A stretch of 8,199 nucleotides of DNA from Acidobacteriota bacterium (GTDB taxonomy: Bacteria; Acidobacteriota; UBA890): NCBI GenBank assembly GCA_022563115.1, contig JADFNY010000161.1, forward strand, positions 1-8,199. The letters are read 5' to 3'. The notes under the pieces are model-generated. The model was not told where the DNA came from, searched no databases, and saw only the letters and a list, made by a program, of their open reading frames with translations. Of the stretch, positions 6,130 to 8,199 are shown one piece after another (the stretch's first letter is position 1; each line of letters opens with the position of its first letter). Position numbers and translations under genes: made by a program.

Positions 6130-7050
6130 CTACGGGAGCGGCCCAGCGGAAAAATAGTTCGACTCGGGGAAAAACGAGGTCCAGCCGCGTCGGTAGGCGA
6201 TCACCGTTACCAAAGTGTTGCCCGACTCATCGGTCGCCCAGGCGGTCAGCCCCACGGCGCTGTAGTGGATGGTCACCTGTTGGTCGCCGATGGTCGTCTC
6301 GATCGGCGTTACGACCTTGGCGAGCTCGTCGAGCGGGTAAAACCACGACTCGCCGCCGATCGCCAGGCCGAGGCCGACCGTCGACGTGTCGTGTTCGTCG
6401 CCGCGCGACCGTCGCTCGCCGGGAACGAAGTCCTGATACTGATACGGGCGTCCATCGCGTCCTTCGACCACCATGACCCGGGTGTCGGGATGTTGCTGGC
6501 GCCAAAATCCCCAGGTGGTTTGCAGGCTCGGCATCGCTTCCAGGGCCGTGCCCTCCATCTGGCCGGACACCGCCTGGCCGGCGAGTTGCGACCACACGCT
6601 GTCGGTTTCGCGGTCGACGATCAGCAGGTTGTCGTCCATGAGGCCGGAGGCGAAGTCGAAGGTGAACTCACGGCCTCCCAGATTGCGGGCGTACACGACG
6701 CCCGAGCCGGTAAGCGGTCACCAGGTCGGGGCCAGCGGCGTGTCGCCGACCCGGTCGTTGACCACCTCGTACATGGCCAGATAACGGATCGGGTAGGCGA
6801 TCGGCTCGCCCTCGATCACCAGACCGAGAACGAGTTCATCGTCCTCGAGCGTGGCCTCGTCGGCGGTTACCGTCTTGGGATCGACGGGAGCCTCGTGGAC
6901 TTCCATCTCGACGTCTTCGACCGGCCCGCCGGGGTGAGCCTGGACGCGGGCGCGAACGGTTCTCTGCTGCCTGTCCTGGGCGGCGGCATTCATCGCCACA
7001 CCGGACAACGCCAAAGCGATCAAGACGGCAAGGCTGCACAACTTTCTCAT
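6130..7050 (-). CDS. Exported DUF3179 protein with an in-frame TGA at the conserved Cys: candidate selenoprotein
   Basis: Read through the TGA at 6720-6718, this is one 306-residue protein. Residues 1-25 form a signal peptide (M-R-K-L-C, a hydrophobic core, then A-A-A-Q-D), so it should act outside the cytoplasm. DUF3179 hallmarks lie before the TGA (L-V-L-G-L-V-I-E-G-E 73-82, A-Y-P-I-R-Y 85-90, E-V-V-N-D 95-99, P-T-W 108-110) and after it (P-L-T-G-S-G, S-G-L-M-D-D-N, D-R-E-T-D-S-V-W-S-Q). Residue 111 aligns with the family's conserved Cys in W-C-P-L. The result is a U-x-x-T motif, a typical redox arrangement. There is no frame change, and codon use is alike on both sides. The gene ends in TAG, unlike every other gene here. 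The downstream half has no start with a Shine-Dalgarno of its own. A GTG two codons upstream (7056), with AGGA at 9 nt, is an alternative start. A fresh Cys-to-stop mutation is the main rival. The family's biochemical function is unknown. Confidence 0.75.
6678..6717 (-). promoter_or_regulatory. SECIS-like hairpin immediately downstream of the TGA
   Basis: In the mRNA, nt 14-20 after the TGA (CGGGCGU, 6704-6698) pair perfectly with nt 26-32 (ACGCCCG, 6692-6686) around a 5-nt loop CGUGU (6697-6693). The loop has G at its second position followed by U. It begins 20 nt after the codon, within the range described for bacterial SECIS loops. An internal loop containing a U (nt 12-13 against 33-36) separates a lower helix, CCGG (6710-6707) with CUGG (6681-6678, one G-U pair). 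Pairings were found by eye; no folding energy was computed. Confidence 0.6.
6718..6720 (-). other. Recoded TGA codon, predicted selenocysteine 111
   Basis: The codon follows TGG (W110) and precedes CCG CTT ACC (P-L-T), in the same frame as both halves of the DUF3179 gene. One base separates TGA from either Cys codon. Other genes in the window use TGA as a real stop and TGG freely for Trp, so genome-wide TGA-to-Trp reassignment is excluded. Selenocysteine insertion is inferred from this context and the hairpin that follows. Confidence 0.65.
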
Positions 7051-7057
7051 GGGCACA

Positions 7058-7069
7058 AGGATACATCCT
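7058..7069. other. Small dyad in the divergent intergenic region
   Basis: AGGAT-AC-ATCCT is a perfect 5-bp inverted repeat with a 2-bp centre, lying 8 nt before the DUF3179 ATG. On the minus strand its AGGA also sits 9 nt before the alternative GTG at 7056, so it may simply be a ribosome binding site. An operator role cannot be shown. Confidence 0.2.
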
Positions 7070-7155
7070 GCTAGATCTCCAGAAGAGGGCCGCGCTCGGC
7101 TGTCTCCCGGGAAAAGGGTCGATCCGGAGGGTTCCATGGGGAAGCGGGGGCCGGA

Positions 7156-7184
7156 AGTGTAGAGTGCCTTCGACGTTCAGCCAA
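7156..7184 (-). promoter_or_regulatory. Possible sigma-70-like promoter for the DUF3179 gene
   Basis: On the minus strand TTGGCT (7184-7179) and TACACT (7161-7156) are separated by 17 nt. Each matches four of six consensus positions. Transcription would begin near 7149, about 100 nt before the start codon. The match is modest and was found by eye in a GC-rich region. No comparable pair was seen for the divergent gene. Confidence 0.3.
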
Positions 7185-7223
7185 CCAGCAAGCTGCCGCC
7201 GCCTCGAAGGGCGCCCAACCACC

Positions 7224-7229
7224 GGAGGG
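7224..7229 (+). promoter_or_regulatory. Ribosome binding site that decides the TTG start of the creatininase-family gene
   Basis: GGAGGG lies just before TTG 7234 (5 nt after the GGAGG core). It is the strongest Shine-Dalgarno in the window. It fixes a TTG start that leads straight into a signal peptide, although the frame stays open further upstream. Confidence 0.6.
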
Positions 7230-7233
7230 AACG

Positions 7234-8199
7234 TTGAAGACAGGCGCCGCGCTCGTTGCGATGCTCATGGTCACCACGGCCGTATCGGCGCAGGAGCGAC
7301 AGGCTCCGGACCGGCGCGATATGGGGGGCGGCAGATGCGAAGCCAACGTGTACAACTGCGCCGACACGCCGAACCCGCTGCCGGCGCCGAACACGGTGTG
7401 GATCGAGGAGATGACGTGGACGGACGTGCGCGACGCGCTCGGCGGCGGCAAGACGACGGTCATCATCCCCACCGGCGGCATGGAGCCGAATGGCCCGTGG
7501 CTGGTGATCGGCAAGCACAACTACGTGCTGCGCGCCAACTGCGACGCGATCGCGCGCCGGCTCGGCAACGCGCTCTGCGCCCCGATTATCAAGCTCGTGC
7601 CCGAGGGCTCGATCGAGCCTCAAAGCGGCCACATGACCAGCCCGGGCACGATGAGCGCCCGTGAGGATACTTTCCGGGCGGTGCTGACCGACGTCGCGCA
7701 CAGCCTGAAGATGCACGGCTTCGAGAACATCGTCTTCATCGGTGACAGCGGCGGGAACCAGGGCGGGCAGAGGGCGGTTGCGGAGCAGCTCAACGCCGAG
7801 TGGAACGATACGGTCGTTGCCCATGTGCAGGAGTACTACGACTACGCCGGCGTCGCCGCCTACATGACCGATCACGGCCTGGTATCGGGGGAGGGCGACG
7901 GGTTGCACGACGACCCGGTCATCACGCTCAACATGTTCTACAGCGATCCTGACTCGGTGCGCTATGACGCACGTGTAGCGGCGGGCCTGGCGACGATCAA
8001 CGGCGTATCGATCGCCGACCGGGTCGAATCCCTGTCGCTCGCCCGTGAGATCGTCGAGTTTCGTGCCCACCACACGACCGAGGCCATCGAGAACGCGATC
8101 GCCAACGGCGGCACGTTGCCGGCTCCGGCCCGCGGGGCGCGCGCCGGCGGCGGCCGGGGCGGCGGTCGTGGAGGTCGAGGCGGTGCGCGAGGCGAGCGG
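7234..8199 (+). CDS. Exported creatininase-family (creatinine amidohydrolase fold) protein, 3' partial
   Basis: The frame runs off the right edge after 322 codons. Residues 1-19 form a signal peptide (M-K-T-G-A-A, then A-V-S-A before Q-E), unlike the cytoplasmic classical creatininases. Cys35 and Cys42 just after it could form a disulfide. The fold's blocks follow: W-I-E-E-M-T-W (56-62), I-P-T-G-G-M-E-P-N-G-P (78-88), G-K-H-N-Y (93-97), P-E-G-S-I (123-127), F-I-G-D-S-G-G-N-Q (168-176) and L-H-D-D (224-227). Compared with the classical metal site, E84 is kept. The E-x-H-G His is Asn86, the later Asp position is His95, and the N-G-H-G-G-N His is Ser172. This looks like a recurring sub-group rather than decay, since the surrounding motifs are intact. 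Residues 300-322 are almost all Gly and Arg. The TTG start is chosen by GGAGG plus the signal peptide. The substrate is unknown; creatinine should not be assumed. Confidence 0.8.
   Translation, partial: MKTGAALVAMLMVTTAVSAQERQAPDRRDMGGGRCEANVYNCADTPNPLPAPNTVWIEEMTWTDVRDALGGGKTTVIIPTGGMEPNGPWLVIGKHNYVLRANCDAIARRLGNALCAPIIKLVPEGSIEPQSGHMTSPGTMSAREDTFRAVLTDVAHSLKMHGFENIVFIGDSGGNQGGQRAVAEQLNAEWNDTVVAHVQEYYDYAGVAAYMTDHGLVSGEGDGLHDDPVITLNMFYSDPDSVRYDARVAAGLATINGVSIADRVESLSLAREIVEFRAHHTTEAIENAIANGGTLPAPARGARAGGGRGGGRGGRGGARGER

Noticed and set aside
6718..6720. TGA decoded as tryptophan (alternative genetic code)
   Set aside because: TGA ends at least five other genes here with correct family lengths or overlaps, and TGG is used freely for Trp. 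The family position is Cys, not Trp.
6130..7050. Reading the two DUF3179 segments as two separate genes or a frameshifted pseudogene
   Set aside because: Both segments are in the same frame, family motifs run across the break without loss, and the second half has only an unsupported internal GTG with no Shine-Dalgarno. A simple nonsense mutation remains possible and is stated as the rival.
6265..7074. 269-codon open frame on the plus strand
   Set aside because: Antisense to the DUF3179 gene. It crosses the TGA region only because the complement of TGA is not a stop, and it has no recognisable motif.
7177..8073. 298-codon open frame on the minus strand
   Set aside because: Antisense to the creatininase-family gene, which has clear family motifs, a strong Shine-Dalgarno and a signal peptide.

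Overview
The window comes from a high-GC bacterium that uses the standard code (TGA is the usual stop). The gene families suggest a soil-type lineage such as Acidobacteriota/Vicinamibacteria or Gemmatimonadota. That placement is a guess from family content, because no ribosomal or marker gene is present.

Left part (2-3918, + strand): the end of an envelope-polysaccharide operon. It holds the C-terminal end of an unidentified protein, a GT2 glycosyltransferase, a GT4 glycosyltransferase and a WecA/MraY-type polyprenyl-phosphate sugar-1-phosphate transferase. The cistrons are tightly packed. The first two junctions are 4-nt start/stop overlaps (TTGA, ATGA). The third is bridged by a 10-codon minicistron that overlaps both neighbours by ATGA. 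The transferase would start the lipid-linked glycan and the GT2 and GT4 would extend it.

Middle (3939-6125, - strand, convergent): a polytopic GT-C-like membrane protein with two tandem copies of a C-terminal beta-rich domain. A related domain ends the GT2 and the truncated first protein, giving four copies in the window and tying both strands to one polysaccharide locus.

Right part: a DUF3179 protein with a signal peptide (7050-6130, - strand) whose reading frame is interrupted by one in-frame TGA. The TGA lies where the family has the conserved Cys of its W-C-P-L motif. The frame continues through the TGA without a shift, family motifs are intact on both sides, and a 7-bp GC-rich hairpin with a G/U-containing 5-nt loop starts 13 nt after the TGA. 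This looks like a bacterial selenocysteine gene with a SECIS element, and it is the main discovery candidate here. The membrane GT-C gene starts 4 nt after the DUF3179 stop, so the two may be translationally coupled. Transcribed divergently, and running off the right edge, is an exported creatininase-family protein with non-canonical metal-site residues and an Arg/Gly-rich tail.

No tRNA, rRNA, CRISPR array, insertion sequence or strong terminator was seen.
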